The notes under the pieces: model-generated
What the model was told of the DNA's origin: nothing
Databases searched by the model: none
Seen by the model: the letters and a program-made list of their open reading frames with translations, nothing else
Position numbers and translations under genes: made by a program
Origin: Flavobacterium sp. LC2016-12
GTDB lineage: Bacteria; Bacteroidota; Bacteroidia; Flavobacteriales; Flavobacteriaceae
Direction: 5' to 3'
DNA: 64,000 nt
Assembly: GCF_015351595.1 (NCBI RefSeq)
Contig: NZ_JADKPT010000005.1
Span: 124,001 to 188,000, forward strand
Part shown: piece after piece, positions 25,796 through 35,540 of the stretch
How positions within the stretch are numbered: the first letter of the stretch is position 1
How the letters are laid out: the number at the start of each line of letters is the position of its first letter

Positions 25796-27766
25796 TTATT
25801 TATCTAAAACTTCGAAAGCAGAATTCATGCTTTTAAATTCAGGAACAATTTTTTTCATTTTAGCGACAATATCGTCATTGTCATAGAAATCTGCAATACC
25901 TATTAACTCATCAATCTCGGTATGAAGATTTTCATATTCATCCTGAATTTCCTGCGCAATCATTATTTTATTATGATAGGTCGGTAATGTTTTAGAAGTA
26001 TCATTTAACAATTCTTCGTAAAGCTTTTCTCCTGGTCTTAAACCAACTATTTTTATCTTGATTTCTTTCTCTGGAATAAACCCTGCCAATTTGATCATTT
26101 TTTTTGCCAAATCGATAATTCGTACTGGTTTACCCATGTCAAAAATATAAATTTCACCTCCATTACCCATAGCGCCAGCTTCTAGAACCAACTGACAAGC
26201 TTCAGGAATAGTCATAAAATATCGGATAATATCCTGATGAGTTATGGTCACCGGACCACCCTCGGCAATTTGTTTCGTAAATAATGGAACAACAGATCCA
26301 TTAGATCCCAAAACATTTCCAAAACGTGTTGTAATAAACTTTGTTACACCTCCGTCAAGATTCTCTTTTTGATTCTTCAAGAATAAAGACTGTACATATT
26401 TTTCTGCTATGCGTTTACTCGCGCCCATTACATTGCTTGGGTTAACAGCCTTGTCTGTTGAAACCATAACAAATTTTCTAACACGATATTTACAAGATAG
26501 GTCAGCCAAATTTTTAGTTCCCTTAATATTTGTTAGAATTGCCTGCGACGGATTTTCTTCCATCAGAGGAACATGTTTGTATGCCGCCGCATGAAAAACA
26601 ACATGAGGATTATAATTTTTAAAGACTTTTTCCAGAGCTTTTTTACTTTTCACATCAGCAATTACAGCAGCAATTTTTGTTTGCGAATTCATTGCCAGTG
26701 TCTCCAAACACAAATTATGAAGAGGTGTTTCAGCATGGTCAAGTATTATTACCACTTTCGGGTTGAAACCAAGAACTTGCCTAACAATCTCGCTCCCAAT
26801 AGATCCTGCAGCACCTGTAATAAGGATTGTTTTATCTTTTAATTGTTTAGAAATTAATTTGCTATCCAAAACAATAGGTTTTCTTTCTAATAAATCCTCA
26901 ATTTGAATATTTTTTACTTTTTGGGAAATCTCTTTCTGATTTTCCCAATCCGAAATCAATGGAACTGTATAAACTCTGTAATTAAATTCTAAACATTGAT
27001 CAACTATAATTAATTGTTCTTCTTTAGATAAACTTTTATCTGCTATAATTACTCCTTCAGCAGCAACAGAGCGCATTAAGGCAGGTAATTTCTTCCTTAA
27101 AATCAAAATAGGCAAATCTAACATTCGCTTAGATGCATTTTGATTGTTTTTATCTACAAAACCAACAATCTTAAATCTGGAAGGCGTTTCAAATTTTAAA
27201 GCATTTGCAACCGAAATTGCATTTGCATCTGTTCCGTAAATTACGGTTCTGATCAATTTAGAATTTGTCTTCTCTGAAAAATACAATTCAAAAGTTTGTT
27301 TTACAATTACGCGATATAAAAACAATCCACAAAAAGATAAAACCAGGTTAATGAAAAGAGCCGTATTTAAAAATGCTTTATGTCCTGTGTATAATTCAAA
27401 AACTAAATTGAAAAATAAAAAAAACACTAAAACCGACATTTGAGAAAACAGAAGTTTTATAGCATCTATGTACGAGGAGTGTCTTATAATTCCGGAATAG
27501 GTTCTAAATAACCAAAAGAAAAAGACATTTACCGTAATAAGGCTTCCTACGAAATAAAAATCATACGAAGTAATAATATAACCTAACGCAGTTCCTTCAA
27601 ACAGCATATAAGTGAATGTAAAGGAAAAAGCCAGCACTAGTACATCAATTCCAATAATAATCCACCGAGGCAAATAACTCAGATTATTAATCTGAGCTCT
27701 TAAATTCCTTGGAGAGAATGAATTATGCAATAAATCGGCTATTTTGGTCTGCTTATCTGTATTCAA
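25796..27766 (-). CDS. Membrane nucleotide-sugar 4,6-dehydratase (CapD/WbpM/FlaA1 family)
   Basis: 656 residues, normal for the long membrane form. Four hydrophobic segments (about 35-155) are followed by a CoA-binding-like Rossmann domain (~172-265) and a catalytic SDR domain with NAD-binding TGAAGSIGSE (317-326). In the active site Met replaces the usual Tyr (MGASK, 447-451) within STDKAVNPSNVMGASKR, the hallmark of WbpM/PglF-type dehydratases. The reaction is UDP-GlcNAc to UDP-4-keto-6-deoxy-GlcNAc, precursor of QuiNAc, FucNAc and diamino sugars. The WbpV/WbpL-like pair at 31.8-33.6 kb fits as next steps. A minus-strand TATTTTTG box lies at 27812-27805 but lacks a spaced TTG. Confidence 0.95.
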   Translation of the reverse strand: MNTDKQTKIADLLHNSFSPRNLRAQINNLSYLPRWIIIGIDVLVLAFSFTFTYMLFEGTALGYIITSYDFYFVGSLITVNVFFFWLFRTYSGIIRHSSYIDAIKLLFSQMSVLVFFLFFNLVFELYTGHKAFLNTALFINLVLSFCGLFLYRVIVKQTFELYFSEKTNSKLIRTVIYGTDANAISVANALKFETPSRFKIVGFVDKNNQNASKRMLDLPILILRKKLPALMRSVAAEGVIIADKSLSKEEQLIIVDQCLEFNYRVYTVPLISDWENQKEISQKVKNIQIEDLLERKPIVLDSKLISKQLKDKTILITGAAGSIGSEIVRQVLGFNPKVVIILDHAETPLHNLCLETLAMNSQTKIAAVIADVKSKKALEKVFKNYNPHVVFHAAAYKHVPLMEENPSQAILTNIKGTKNLADLSCKYRVRKFVMVSTDKAVNPSNVMGASKRIAEKYVQSLFLKNQKENLDGGVTKFITTRFGNVLGSNGSVVPLFTKQIAEGGPVTITHQDIIRYFMTIPEACQLVLEAGAMGNGGEIYIFDMGKPVRIIDLAKKMIKLAGFIPEKEIKIKIVGLRPGEKLYEELLNDTSKTLPTYHNKIMIAQEIQDEYENLHTEIDELIGIADFYDNDDIVAKMKKIVPEFKSMNSAFEVLDK

Positions 27767-27852
27767 TTTGATTAGATTTGATTTTGTAAATCTTGTATGT
27801 ATTACAAAAATACAAATTAATGGCTTTAAATATAACTATATTATCTTGTAAT

Positions 27853-28737
27853 TTAAATTTTAGTACCTTTTTTCTTTTGCTTTAAAAATTCAATTAAATA
27901 TGCTCCATAACCTGATTTCACTAATGGTAAAGCTAATTCTTCTAATTGCTGATCATTTATAAAACTTTGCCTCCATGCAACCTCCTCAATACAGCCCACT
28001 TTTAATCCTTGTCTTTCTTCCAAAACCTGAACAAATTGTCCAGCCTGCATTAAGCTGTTAAATGTACCTGTATCCAACCAAGCAGTGCCTCTGCTCAAAA
28101 TACCAACTTTTAAAGCTTCCTTCTCCAAATAAACTTTATTTACATCGGTAATTTCATATTCACCACGGGCACTGGGCTTAATATTCTTAGCAATTTCAAC
28201 TACAGAGTTATCGTAAAAATAAAGTCCAGGAACTGCGTAACTAGATTTTGGTTCTTGTGGCTTTTCTTCAATAGAGATCGCTTTAAAATTTTCATCAAAT
28301 TCTACAACTCCATATCGTTCGGGATCAGAAACATGATACGCAAAAACAACCCCACCATTTGGCTTTGTATTCGATTTCAGCAGTTCCTGCATATTTGATC
28401 CAAAAAATATATTATCCCCTAGAATCAAAGCTACGTCATCTGAACCAATAAACTCTTCTCCAATTACAAAAGCTTGCGCCAATCCATTTGGAATCGCTTG
28501 CTCAGCATAACTGAATTTACATCCTAAACTGGATCCATCACCTAATAATTTCTTAAAATTGGGCAAATCATGAGGTGTTGAAATTATTAATATTTCATTG
28601 ATTCCAGACATCATCAATGTTGACAATGGGTAATAAATCATTGGTTTATCATAAACCGGCATCATTTGCTTGCTCATGGCAAGTGTCAAAGGATGTAATC
28701 GTGTTCCAGAACCTCCTGCTAAAATAATTCCTTTCAT
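27853..28737 (-). CDS. rmlA: Glucose-1-phosphate thymidylyltransferase
   Basis: 294 residues, the usual RmlA length. The nucleotide-binding signature [11 protein letters not shown] is at 8-18, followed by [18 protein letters not shown], and the sugar-site segments [14 protein letters not shown] ([13 protein letters not shown]), [20 protein letters not shown] and [10 protein letters not shown] are all present. It makes dTDP-glucose from dTTP and glucose-1-phosphate, the first step to dTDP-L-rhamnose and other dTDP-6-deoxy sugars. It follows RmlD and RmlC on the transcript; the matching RmlB is 28 kb away at 57.5 kb. Confidence 0.97.
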   Translation of the reverse strand: MKGIILAGGSGTRLHPLTLAMSKQMMPVYDKPMIYYPLSTLMMSGINEILIISTPHDLPNFKKLLGDGSSLGCKFSYAEQAIPNGLAQAFVIGEEFIGSDDVALILGDNIFFGSNMQELLKSNTKPNGGVVFAYHVSDPERYGVVEFDENFKAISIEEKPQEPKSSYAVPGLYFYDNSVVEIAKNIKPSARGEYEITDVNKVYLEKEALKVGILSRGTAWLDTGTFNSLMQAGQFVQVLEERQGLKVGCIEEVAWRQSFINDQQLEELALPLVKSGYGAYLIEFLKQKKKGTKI

Positions 28738-28788
28738 ATATTCTGATTTTAGATTGAAAAATATAGATTTTTTTTGAGTCTTTATAAT

Positions 28789-29649
28789 CTAATCTTCAAC
28801 CGTTTTTTTTAACATTTTCCTTAAACTCTCTTTATAATCTGGCACGACTAAATTATAAGTTTCTTTAATTTTTTTTTTATCTAATAATGAAAACTTAGGA
28901 CGTTTTGCGGGAGTAGGATAAGCAAATGATAGAATGCCGTTGACTTCACATCTATAACTTCCTAATTCTTTTATAGCCAATGCAAATTCGTACCAGCTTA
29001 TTTCTCCTTCATTTGAATAATTATAAATCCCTGGAATCCAATTTTTGTATTCCAAAATTATCATCATAGCATTTGCTAAGTCTGCGGCATAAGTTGGTGA
29101 ACCTACTTGATCATTAACTACGTTAATTGTGTCCCTTTCCTCCATTAAACGCTGCATTGTTTTAACAAAATTATTTCCAAATTTACTGTAAACCCAAGAT
29201 GTTCTTACAATAATAGAATTTGGATTTTCCTTTAAACATGCTACTTCACCTGCTCTTTTGCTTTCTCCATATATGTTTATAGGATTTGTTTCTGCATCTT
29301 CTCTTAAAGCAACTGAAGAAGATCCTTCAAAAACATAATCCGTAGAAATTTGAATTAATTTTATATTTTTCTTTTCTGCATATTTTGCGATTAATTCTAC
29401 AGCCAAATGATTAACCGTAAAAGCCAATTCTTTTTCTATTTCTGCTCTATCAACTGCTGTATAAGCAGCACAATTTAAAATTACATCGGGATTTATTTCG
29501 TCTAGTTGAATTGAAAGCTTATCTAGATCATCCAAAGTGACTTTATTTCTATCAGCAAAAACCCAATTATATTGTGGATATTCTAACGACAAAACAGCTA
29601 ATTCAGACCCTAATTGTCCATTACCTCCAGTTACTAGAATTTTTTTCAT
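28789..29649 (-). CDS. rmlD: dTDP-4-dehydrorhamnose reductase
   Basis: 286 residues of the reductive SDR type. NADPH site GGNGQLGSEL (8-17), CAAYTAVDRAE (60-70), the RmlD landmark STDYVFEG (102-109) and catalytic YGESK (127-131) are intact. It reduces dTDP-4-keto-L-rhamnose to dTDP-L-rhamnose, the last step of the pathway. Start is set by the single-base overlap with the rmlC stop; rmlA follows after 51 bases. Confidence 0.97.
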   Translation of the reverse strand: MKKILVTGGNGQLGSELAVLSLEYPQYNWVFADRNKVTLDDLDKLSIQLDEINPDVILNCAAYTAVDRAEIEKELAFTVNHLAVELIAKYAEKKNIKLIQISTDYVFEGSSSVALREDAETNPINIYGESKRAGEVACLKENPNSIIVRTSWVYSKFGNNFVKTMQRLMEERDTINVVNDQVGSPTYAADLANAMMIILEYKNWIPGIYNYSNEGEISWYEFALAIKELGSYRCEVNGILSFAYPTPAKRPKFSLLDKKKIKETYNLVVPDYKESLRKMLKKTVED

Positions 29650-30197
29650 TAAAATAAACTATTACAATTTTCAATAAAGGGAAGGACTTTGTCTTTTTCA
29701 GAAACTATGGCTTTTTCTAAACTTATTCCCCAATCAATATTCAATGATGGATCATCATACTTAATTCCACCTTCAAAATCCCTATTATAAAATTGATCAC
29801 ACTTATACAAAACCGACGCAGTCTCACTTAAAACTGAAAAACCGTGTGCAAAACCTTGTGGCACCAAAAGCTGCTTTTTGTTTTCTGAAGATAATAAAAC
29901 ACTAAAGGATTTACCATAAGTAGGCGAATCTTTTCTTAAATCTACAGCTACATCAATAATTTCACCATCTAAAACACGAATTAGTTTTGTTTGGGCAAAT
30001 GGTGGGTTTTGATAATGTAGTCCTCTTAAAGTTCCTTTATTAGAAAATGATTGATTATCCTGAACAAAATCTATTTTTATTCCTAAATCTTCAAATTTAG
30101 TTTTACTATAAGATTCAAAAAAATAACCTCTCTCATCTCCAAAGACAGTTGGTTCAACAATAACTAGATCTTTTATATATGTTTTTTCAATTTTCAT
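29649..30197 (-). CDS. rmlC: dTDP-4-dehydrorhamnose 3,5-epimerase
   Basis: 182 residues, standard RmlC cupin. FGDERGYFFESY (19-30), QDNQSFSNKGTLRGLHYQ (46-63) with the catalytic His 61, Lys 71 and VPQGFAHGF (112-120) match the active family. It epimerises dTDP-4-keto-6-deoxyglucose at C3 and C5. The shared base with rmlD supports coupled expression. A separate, divergent cupin (31357-31782) nearby lacks these RmlC blocks and is probably not redundant. Confidence 0.97.
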   Translation of the reverse strand: MKIEKTYIKDLVIVEPTVFGDERGYFFESYSKTKFEDLGIKIDFVQDNQSFSNKGTLRGLHYQNPPFAQTKLIRVLDGEIIDVAVDLRKDSPTYGKSFSVLLSSENKKQLLVPQGFAHGFSVLSETASVLYKCDQFYNRDFEGGIKYDDPSLNIDWGISLEKAIVSEKDKVLPFIENCNSLF

Positions 30198-30224
30198 CCT
30201 ACAGTATTCCTGAAATTTTATATG

Positions 30225-31364
30225 TTATTTAAAAAAAGTATTGATTACTCCTTTAATTCTATTTTTTTCCTTATTTGTTAAATTTACTCCCGATGGCAAA
30301 CATAATCCTTTTTCGAATAATTCTTCGGCAACTTTATTACCATAATAAGGATATTTTTCAAAAATTGGCTGTAAATGCATTGGTTTCCAAAGGGGCCGAC
30401 TTTCAATATTTTCTGCTTCAAGAGCCAATCTTAAGGTTTCTCTATTTTTCATATTATCCCTATCTTGTTTAATTAAAATGGTGTTTAACCAGTAATTTGA
30501 AAAATAGTTTTCTTCTTTCACTTCAAAAAGTTCAACAAAATCTATGGCTTTAAAAAGATCCTTGTAAAAATGATGATTTTCTAGTTTTCTTTGGATATTT
30601 TCTTCCAAAATTTTCATTTGCCCAATACCAACACCTGCACAAATATTACTCATTCTGTAATTATAACCAATTTCACTATGCTGATAATGTACTGCCTCGT
30701 CTTTTGACTGCGTAGCATAAAAAATAGCTTTTTCTTTTATCTCTTTAGATTTTGAAATTAATGCCCCTCCACTTGAAGTAGTAATAATTTTATTTCCATT
30801 AAATGACAAAATTCCAAAAGTTCCAAAAGTTCCGCATTTTCTTCCCTTGTAGTAACTTCCTAAAGCTTCTGCACTATCTTCTATAATTGGAATTTCATAC
30901 TTGGCTGCAATTGCATGAATTTGATCAACTTTATAAGGTGTGCCATATAAATGGACCGCAATTATTGCTTTGGGTTTTCGGCCTTTTTTTATTCTGTCTC
31001 TTATCGCGATTTCCAAATTTTCAGGGCAAATATTCCAGGTTTCTAATTCGCTGTCAACAAAAATAGGAATAGCTCCTTGATAAAGAATTGGATTTGCTGA
31101 TGCTGAAAATGTCATTGTTTGACAAATAACTTCATCATCCTTTTTTACTCCAAGCAAAATTAAGGCTAAATGAATTGCAGATGTTCCTGAATTTAATGCC
31201 GTAGCAAATGTTTCTTCGCTTAAATATTTTTGGAGTCTAATTTCAAAACTATCAACATTTGGTCCTCCAGAAGTAATCCAATTCGCATCAATTGCTTTCT
31301 GAATATATTCTTGTTCAAATCCACTTGGTTGTGCTACTGCTAAAAATATTCTTGAACTATCCAT
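30225..31364 (-). CDS. DegT/DnrJ/EryC1-type sugar aminotransferase
   Basis: 379-residue PLP enzyme. SGTSAIHLAL (59-68), TFSASANPILYQGA (85-98), EDSAEALGS (162-170) and the lysine-bearing LSFNGNKIITTSSGG (186-200; Lys 192 forms the Schiff base) are intact. Such enzymes aminate a keto-sugar nucleotide. Its start overlaps the cupin gene by 8 bases; an aminotransferase beside a small FdtA/WxcM-like cupin is the arrangement used for dTDP-3-amino sugars, but the PglE/WbpE-type role on a UDP-4-keto sugar from CapD is equally possible. Confidence 0.92.
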   Translation of the reverse strand: MDSSRIFLAVAQPSGFEQEYIQKAIDANWITSGGPNVDSFEIRLQKYLSEETFATALNSGTSAIHLALILLGVKKDDEVICQTMTFSASANPILYQGAIPIFVDSELETWNICPENLEIAIRDRIKKGRKPKAIIAVHLYGTPYKVDQIHAIAAKYEIPIIEDSAEALGSYYKGRKCGTFGTFGILSFNGNKIITTSSGGALISKSKEIKEKAIFYATQSKDEAVHYQHSEIGYNYRMSNICAGVGIGQMKILEENIQRKLENHHFYKDLFKAIDFVELFEVKEENYFSNYWLNTILIKQDRDNMKNRETLRLALEAENIESRPLWKPMHLQPIFEKYPYYGNKVAEELFEKGLCLPSGVNLTNKEKNRIKGVINTFFK

Positions 31365-31782
31365 TTATGAGCCAATAATCTAAGGGATAACGAACATCAT
31401 CTTCTTTCACACTTGTTAAGGGTAAAGTTGAAAATGATATTAATTTTGAATTTCTTTCTATGGCTTCAATAGCATTGGCATAACCCGCAGGAATGTATAC
31501 TATTTTGCTGTCAAATTCTGACACAAGAATTGTTTCAATCTCCAAATTCTTTGCAGGGTTTTCCCAATTATCAATTTTCACAAAGTGAATTTTAAAAGAT
31601 CCACTTAAGCAATAAAAATTTTTAGCATCTAATTTATGACCTTGCCAGGCACGAATCGGACTCTCATCAGAATTACTAATAATATAGAACCTCTCAATGT
31701 CCTTAAAACTAAAATCATTTACATATGAAATTGTTCCGCGATGATCTGAAAAGCTACCTCCCTTAACTATTTTTGGATTCAT
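31357..31782 (-). CDS. WxcM/FdtA-like cupin (possible sugar-nucleotide isomerase)
   Basis: 141 residues, a single cupin barrel. SDHRGTISYVND (12-23), ERFYIISNSDESPIRAWQGH (30-49) and VYIPAGYANAIEA resemble the FdtA/QdtA/WxcM and RmlC superfamily. In FdtA-type ketoisomerases the corresponding block is RGxHAHK; here it is RAWQGHK, so one histidine (His 49) remains. The size fits FdtA rather than RmlC. It is wedged between the aminotransferase and the WecA-like gene with overlaps on both sides. Function beyond sugar-nucleotide modification is inference. Confidence 0.75.
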   Translation of the reverse strand: MNPKIVKGGSFSDHRGTISYVNDFSFKDIERFYIISNSDESPIRAWQGHKLDAKNFYCLSGSFKIHFVKIDNWENPAKNLEIETILVSEFDSKIVYIPAGYANAIEAIERNSKLISFSTLPLTSVKEDDVRYPLDYWLING

Positions 31783-32744
31783 GAATTCAATTTTAACTTA
31801 TTCTTTCTTAACAAAGAAAACTTTATCGAATACACAAAGAGCAAAGGAATAACTACTATTGCAAATAATAGTACATCATTCACTTTTTGATAGAGAGCAA
31901 TTACTAAAATCGAAACTCCTACTTGTATCAATGCATAAAATAATGAAACTAATCTATGTTGTATTTTGAATTCATTACTCAATACTTGATAAAAATGCAA
32001 TCTGTGAGCTTCAAAAATATTTTGTCTTAAATACAATCGATGTAGTATTGTGGATACAGCATCTACACCGTAAATGGATAAAAATAACAACCAAATAAGC
32101 GAATTTGTAATTAAGATAAGCTTTAAAACGAGGTAAATAATCCAAAATGCGATTGCAATACTCCCTACATCACCTGCAAAACATTTTGCTCTTTTTCTAT
32201 AATTAAAGAATAAGAAAACAATGCTTGCAATCATTCCGTATTTAATAAAAAGTCCGTCAGTAAATAATTGTAAATAAGTATTAACCCATAACAAAGCGCC
32301 CATAACAACTAAAGTATAGAGCCCCGTAATGCCATTAATACCATCCATGAAATTATATGCATTAATTAATCCAATTGCCAAAACATAAGCAATTATAACT
32401 CCCCATATCGGAACCAAATCAAATAGTTCTAAATCATAAAAAATCAATGTAATCGCCAGGAAGTGAATTGAAATTCTGATTTTATTTGATAAACTTTGAA
32501 TATCATCCCAAAAACTCACAAGACTAACTAAGGTGATTCCGGTAAAGAAAAAATAGTTATTCTTAAAATGCTGTACAAAATAAAGCAAAGCTGAAAACCA
32601 AAAAATTATTCCGCCTCCTCTTAAGGTAATTTCTGTATGCGAACTACGAAGGTTAGGTTTATCAATGATATTATAACGATCGGCTACTTTAAAATAAAGA
32701 AGCATTAAAATCATCAATAGTAAGCCTAGTATTGTGTATTCCAT
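31779..32744 (-). CDS. Polyprenyl-phosphate sugar-1-phosphate transferase (WecA/WbpL-like)
   Basis: 321 residues with about ten membrane segments. WecA/MraY blocks: RSSHTEITLRGGG (33-45), the Asp pair in FWDD (78-81), NAYNFMDGINGITGLY (128-143) and AGDVGS (190-195). It attaches the first sugar phosphate, for example QuiNAc-, FucNAc- or GlcNAc-1-phosphate, to undecaprenyl phosphate and so starts chain assembly. It is the only initiating transferase I see in the window. The adjoining epimerase gene (single-base overlap) makes the classic WbpV-WbpL pair. Confidence 0.94.
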   Translation of the reverse strand: MEYTILGLLLMILMLLYFKVADRYNIIDKPNLRSSHTEITLRGGGIIFWFSALLYFVQHFKNNYFFFTGITLVSLVSFWDDIQSLSNKIRISIHFLAITLIFYDLELFDLVPIWGVIIAYVLAIGLINAYNFMDGINGITGLYTLVVMGALLWVNTYLQLFTDGLFIKYGMIASIVFLFFNYRKRAKCFAGDVGSIAIAFWIIYLVLKLILITNSLIWLLFLSIYGVDAVSTILHRLYLRQNIFEAHRLHFYQVLSNEFKIQHRLVSLFYALIQVGVSILVIALYQKVNDVLLFAIVVIPLLFVYSIKFSLLRKNKLKLNS

Positions 32745-33643
32745 TATTTATTTATGAAGCTTTTTATTGTTTTTTCTAATCCTTGCTGCGCTGTAAAAGG
32801 CAATTTTTCTATTCCAAGAACTGATTTTATTTTAGAATTAGATACTCTATAATTTTCAGTCATTTTTTTAATAGTTTCTGAATTTAATGGAAATCGTATC
32901 AAATCTCCAATTTTGGCTATATTTTTTATAACACTTTGCGGAATTGCCAGAGACAAGTTTTTTTTATTTGAAACCGATGATATAAGTTGAATTAATTCGT
33001 TAGTTGATAAAACTTCATCATCAGAAAAATTATATACTCCGGAAGGAATTTCTTTATTCTCGAGAATTTCCTTAATCAAGAAGTTTAGATTATCAATACC
33101 CAGAAAAGATCTTTCATTATGAAAAGCTGCCAACGGGTAAGGCATTCCTTTTTGAACCACATTATATAATAAATTCAGATTTCCTTTATTACCGGGACCA
33201 TGAATCATACAAGGTCTAATAATAAAAACTCTTTTATCTTTATGGAGTTTTTGCGATAAAATATATTCTTCTGCTTGTAATTTTGATTGCCCGTATGGAG
33301 TTTTTGGATATGCCTGTATATCTTCAAACAAAACATCAGAAACCTCATCTGCAACAGCTTTTACGCTGCTAAAATATATAAAATCACGGACTTCACTTTC
33401 TAAAAAAAAATCAAATAATTCTTTTGTTAATTCGGTATTGACTCTAAAATATTCTGAATCATCAGAAGTATTTTTTGTATCATGTGCTTTTCCTGCTAAA
33501 TGAATAATTGCTTCTGCATTAGAATTATTATTCCAATTTGAGTTACGCAAGAAAATAGGGTCAATTAAAAAATTTTCCGCTAATAGATATTTCGAGAGAT
33601 TTTGACCGACAAAACCAGTAGAACCAGTAATTAGTATTTTCAT
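32744..33643 (-). CDS. NAD-dependent sugar-nucleotide reductase/epimerase (WbpV-like)
   Basis: 299-residue extended SDR. NAD(P)-binding GSTGFVGQNL (7-16), IIHLAGKAHDTKN (46-58), FSSVKAV (91-97) and catalytic YGQSK (117-121). The HLAGxxH phrase and the neighbouring WecA/WbpL-like gene point to the WbpV/Qnl-type group that reduces UDP-4-keto-6-deoxy-HexNAc to UDP-QuiNAc or UDP-FucNAc. The CapD-type dehydratase in the same gene block would supply its substrate. The direction of C4 reduction is not determinable here. Confidence 0.88.
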   Translation of the reverse strand: MKILITGSTGFVGQNLSKYLLAENFLIDPIFLRNSNWNNNSNAEAIIHLAGKAHDTKNTSDDSEYFRVNTELTKELFDFFLESEVRDFIYFSSVKAVADEVSDVLFEDIQAYPKTPYGQSKLQAEEYILSQKLHKDKRVFIIRPCMIHGPGNKGNLNLLYNVVQKGMPYPLAAFHNERSFLGIDNLNFLIKEILENKEIPSGVYNFSDDEVLSTNELIQLISSVSNKKNLSLAIPQSVIKNIAKIGDLIRFPLNSETIKKMTENYRVSNSKIKSVLGIEKLPFTAQQGLEKTIKSFINK

Positions 33644-34383
33644 TTTTTAATAAATCCAATAATTTTCCAGATGAATCTAAATTGTATCTTATACTTTGAA
33701 AAAGAAATTTGATTCATTATTAAGGCTCTTTGAATTTCTTTGGTAATTAATTTATACGATGAACTTCCTGAGCTGCTAAGTCCTCCAACCAGCATTGCTG
33801 TAGTTATTATTCCTGAATATGCCCAAGTTATTTTATGTTTCAAAAAGAATCTTGTGATCAATTCATAATCAGCACCAATTTTAAAAGTGAGTTCATAATT
33901 TCCAAATTTTTCAAATAACTCTTTTTTAAAAAAAATAGCGGGATGTGGCGGCATGAAACCAATTTTTAATTTTTCCGGCATCCAACGTTTAGCAGAATAA
34001 AGTCTAATTATTTTGCCATTTGCATTATGCTGAACAATATTTCCAACTGACGCATCAACATTATTTTTGGCATGAAAATCTGCAATTTCCTTAAGAACCA
34101 AATCAGAATAAAATGTATCATCCGAGTTTAGTATCCCTATTAAATCGCCCGTAGCCATCTGAATACCTTTATTCATCGCATCATAAAGTCCTTTATCTGG
34201 TTCAGAAATCCATTTGGTAACTTTATCTTTATGTTTTTTGATTATCTCTATTGTCTTGTCTTTTGAATTACCGTCGACAATTATATATTCGATGTTATCG
34301 TATTTTTGATTGGCAACAGAAAAAATAGTTTTTTCAAGTGTTGCGGCGCTGTTATAACAAACAGTTATTATTGAGATTTTCAT
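33640..34383 (-). CDS. Family 2 glycosyltransferase (EpsE/WcaA-like subgroup)
   Basis: 247 residues. Blocks SIITVCYNSAATLEKTI (4-20), YIIVDGNSKDKT (33-44), EPDKGLYDAMNKGIQMATGD (61-80) and LNSDD (85-89) form an intact active site. It lies next to the WbpV/WbpL-like pair, where the enzyme adding the second sugar is often encoded, so it may extend the lipid-linked QuiNAc/FucNAc; that is positional inference. It is closely related in motif order to the GT2 at 18936-19715. Confidence 0.92.
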   Translation of the reverse strand: MKISIITVCYNSAATLEKTIFSVANQKYDNIEYIIVDGNSKDKTIEIIKKHKDKVTKWISEPDKGLYDAMNKGIQMATGDLIGILNSDDTFYSDLVLKEIADFHAKNNVDASVGNIVQHNANGKIIRLYSAKRWMPEKLKIGFMPPHPAIFFKKELFEKFGNYELTFKIGADYELITRFFLKHKITWAYSGIITTAMLVGGLSSSGSSSYKLITKEIQRALIMNQISFSKYKIQFRFIWKIIGFIKK

Positions 34384-34397
34384 TATTCTGTGAGTAT

Positions 34398-35540
34398 TTA
34401 ATTGAAAACAGACATGAAATTAGCAGCACATTTTTTAACCCTCTCCTGATATTCCTCAAATATTAAATCTTGATTACCAGAATTATATTTTTCTAATATT
34501 GTAGCCAATTCATCTGCATTTTTAGGGTCAAAATAAGTTCCATTTTCTTCTAATTGTTCTTTGTGAACAGCAATTTCTGAAGCTATTACAGGAACCTGCA
34601 AAGATTTTGCATCTTCAATAACAGTACTCCATCCCTCAAAAAGACTAGGCTGAATTATTGCTTTTGCGTTTTTAATTAAACACAGCTGGTCTTTTCTCGG
34701 AATTACGCCCAACAAAATTGCATTCCCTTCTATTTTGTTTTCAATAATTTCATTTTTAAGGATTTCAATGTAATTAGGATTTCTGTAATCCTCCATTTTG
34801 CCTGTCAGAACAATTTTAATATTTGAATTATTTTTCTTCAAAACACTCAAAGCTTTCATTATAATTATATGATTTTTATGCTCATAAAATTGATTTGAAA
34901 CCATAAAGTATTCATCAGGTAAACTATACTTTTCTTTTAATTCTAGAAAATTGTTAAAATTAAAATCATCAATAATAGATACAAATGGAAGTACGTGAAT
35001 TTTTAAAGCTTTTGGTATTTTATAAAATTGCTTAAAATGATTGGCAACATCATTACTAGAAACTACTAAAACACTTGCATTTTTTAAAATTAATTTTACT
35101 CGCGCTTCACGAAAAAGCAAATTAATTTTGTTAAAATACTTTGGATAAAACTTATGCTGAAGATCCGGAAACCAGGCTGCAATTGTTTTACCTTTTAGCT
35201 TCTTATCAATTAAAGGATGGTCATATAAAGGATATACACCGTCAAGATTGTATTTTTGAATTATATCGGTTATAAAAATATTTTTTCGAAAAAACCATGA
35301 TTTTAAATATCCTGAATATGGATTAGAAAAATCGTTTTGAACTAATTTAATATATGGATATTGAATTTCTTTTGCAAAATTTGCCAATTCATTTGTATAA
35401 AAAACAACAATTTCAGGTTTTTCAACATCCTCAAGAAAATTTAACGCTTTAATAATATTTTGAACATAATAGACTCCACCTAACCAGCTTCCACTAAAAT
35501 TAAATAAAATCCCTATTTTTTTTCTGTTTCTAAAATCCAT
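34398..35540 (-). CDS. Family 4 glycosyltransferase
   Basis: 380-residue GT-B protein. The acceptor domain starts GILFNFSGSWLGGVYYVQN with the glycine loop, and the donor domain has SLFEGWSTVIEDAKSLQVPV (299-318), in which Glu 302 and Glu 309 stand near the EX7E spacing (one residue short). The VSNQFYEHKNHIIIMKAL segment is the usual start of the donor half. Its start lies 28 bases inside the upstream epimerase gene. Sugar unknown. Confidence 0.89.
   Translation of the reverse strand: MDFRNRKKIGILFNFSGSWLGGVYYVQNIIKALNFLEDVEKPEIVVFYTNELANFAKEIQYPYIKLVQNDFSNPYSGYLKSWFFRKNIFITDIIQKYNLDGVYPLYDHPLIDKKLKGKTIAAWFPDLQHKFYPKYFNKINLLFREARVKLILKNASVLVVSSNDVANHFKQFYKIPKALKIHVLPFVSIIDDFNFNNFLELKEKYSLPDEYFMVSNQFYEHKNHIIIMKALSVLKKNNSNIKIVLTGKMEDYRNPNYIEILKNEIIENKIEGNAILLGVIPRKDQLCLIKNAKAIIQPSLFEGWSTVIEDAKSLQVPVIASEIAVHKEQLEENGTYFDPKNADELATILEKYNSGNQDLIFEEYQERVKKCAANFMSVFN

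Noticed and set aside
27781..27812. Inverted repeat TTTTGTAA/TTACAAAA and a TATTTTTG box upstream of the CapD gene as a promoter or operator
   Set aside because: No TTG at proper spacing, and an 8-base palindrome of A/T-rich sequence is expected by chance here.
31357..31782. Second RmlC (3,5-epimerase) copy
   Set aside because: It lacks the RmlC blocks TLRGLHYQ and PQGFAHGF, is shorter, and resembles the FdtA/WxcM-type cupins more.
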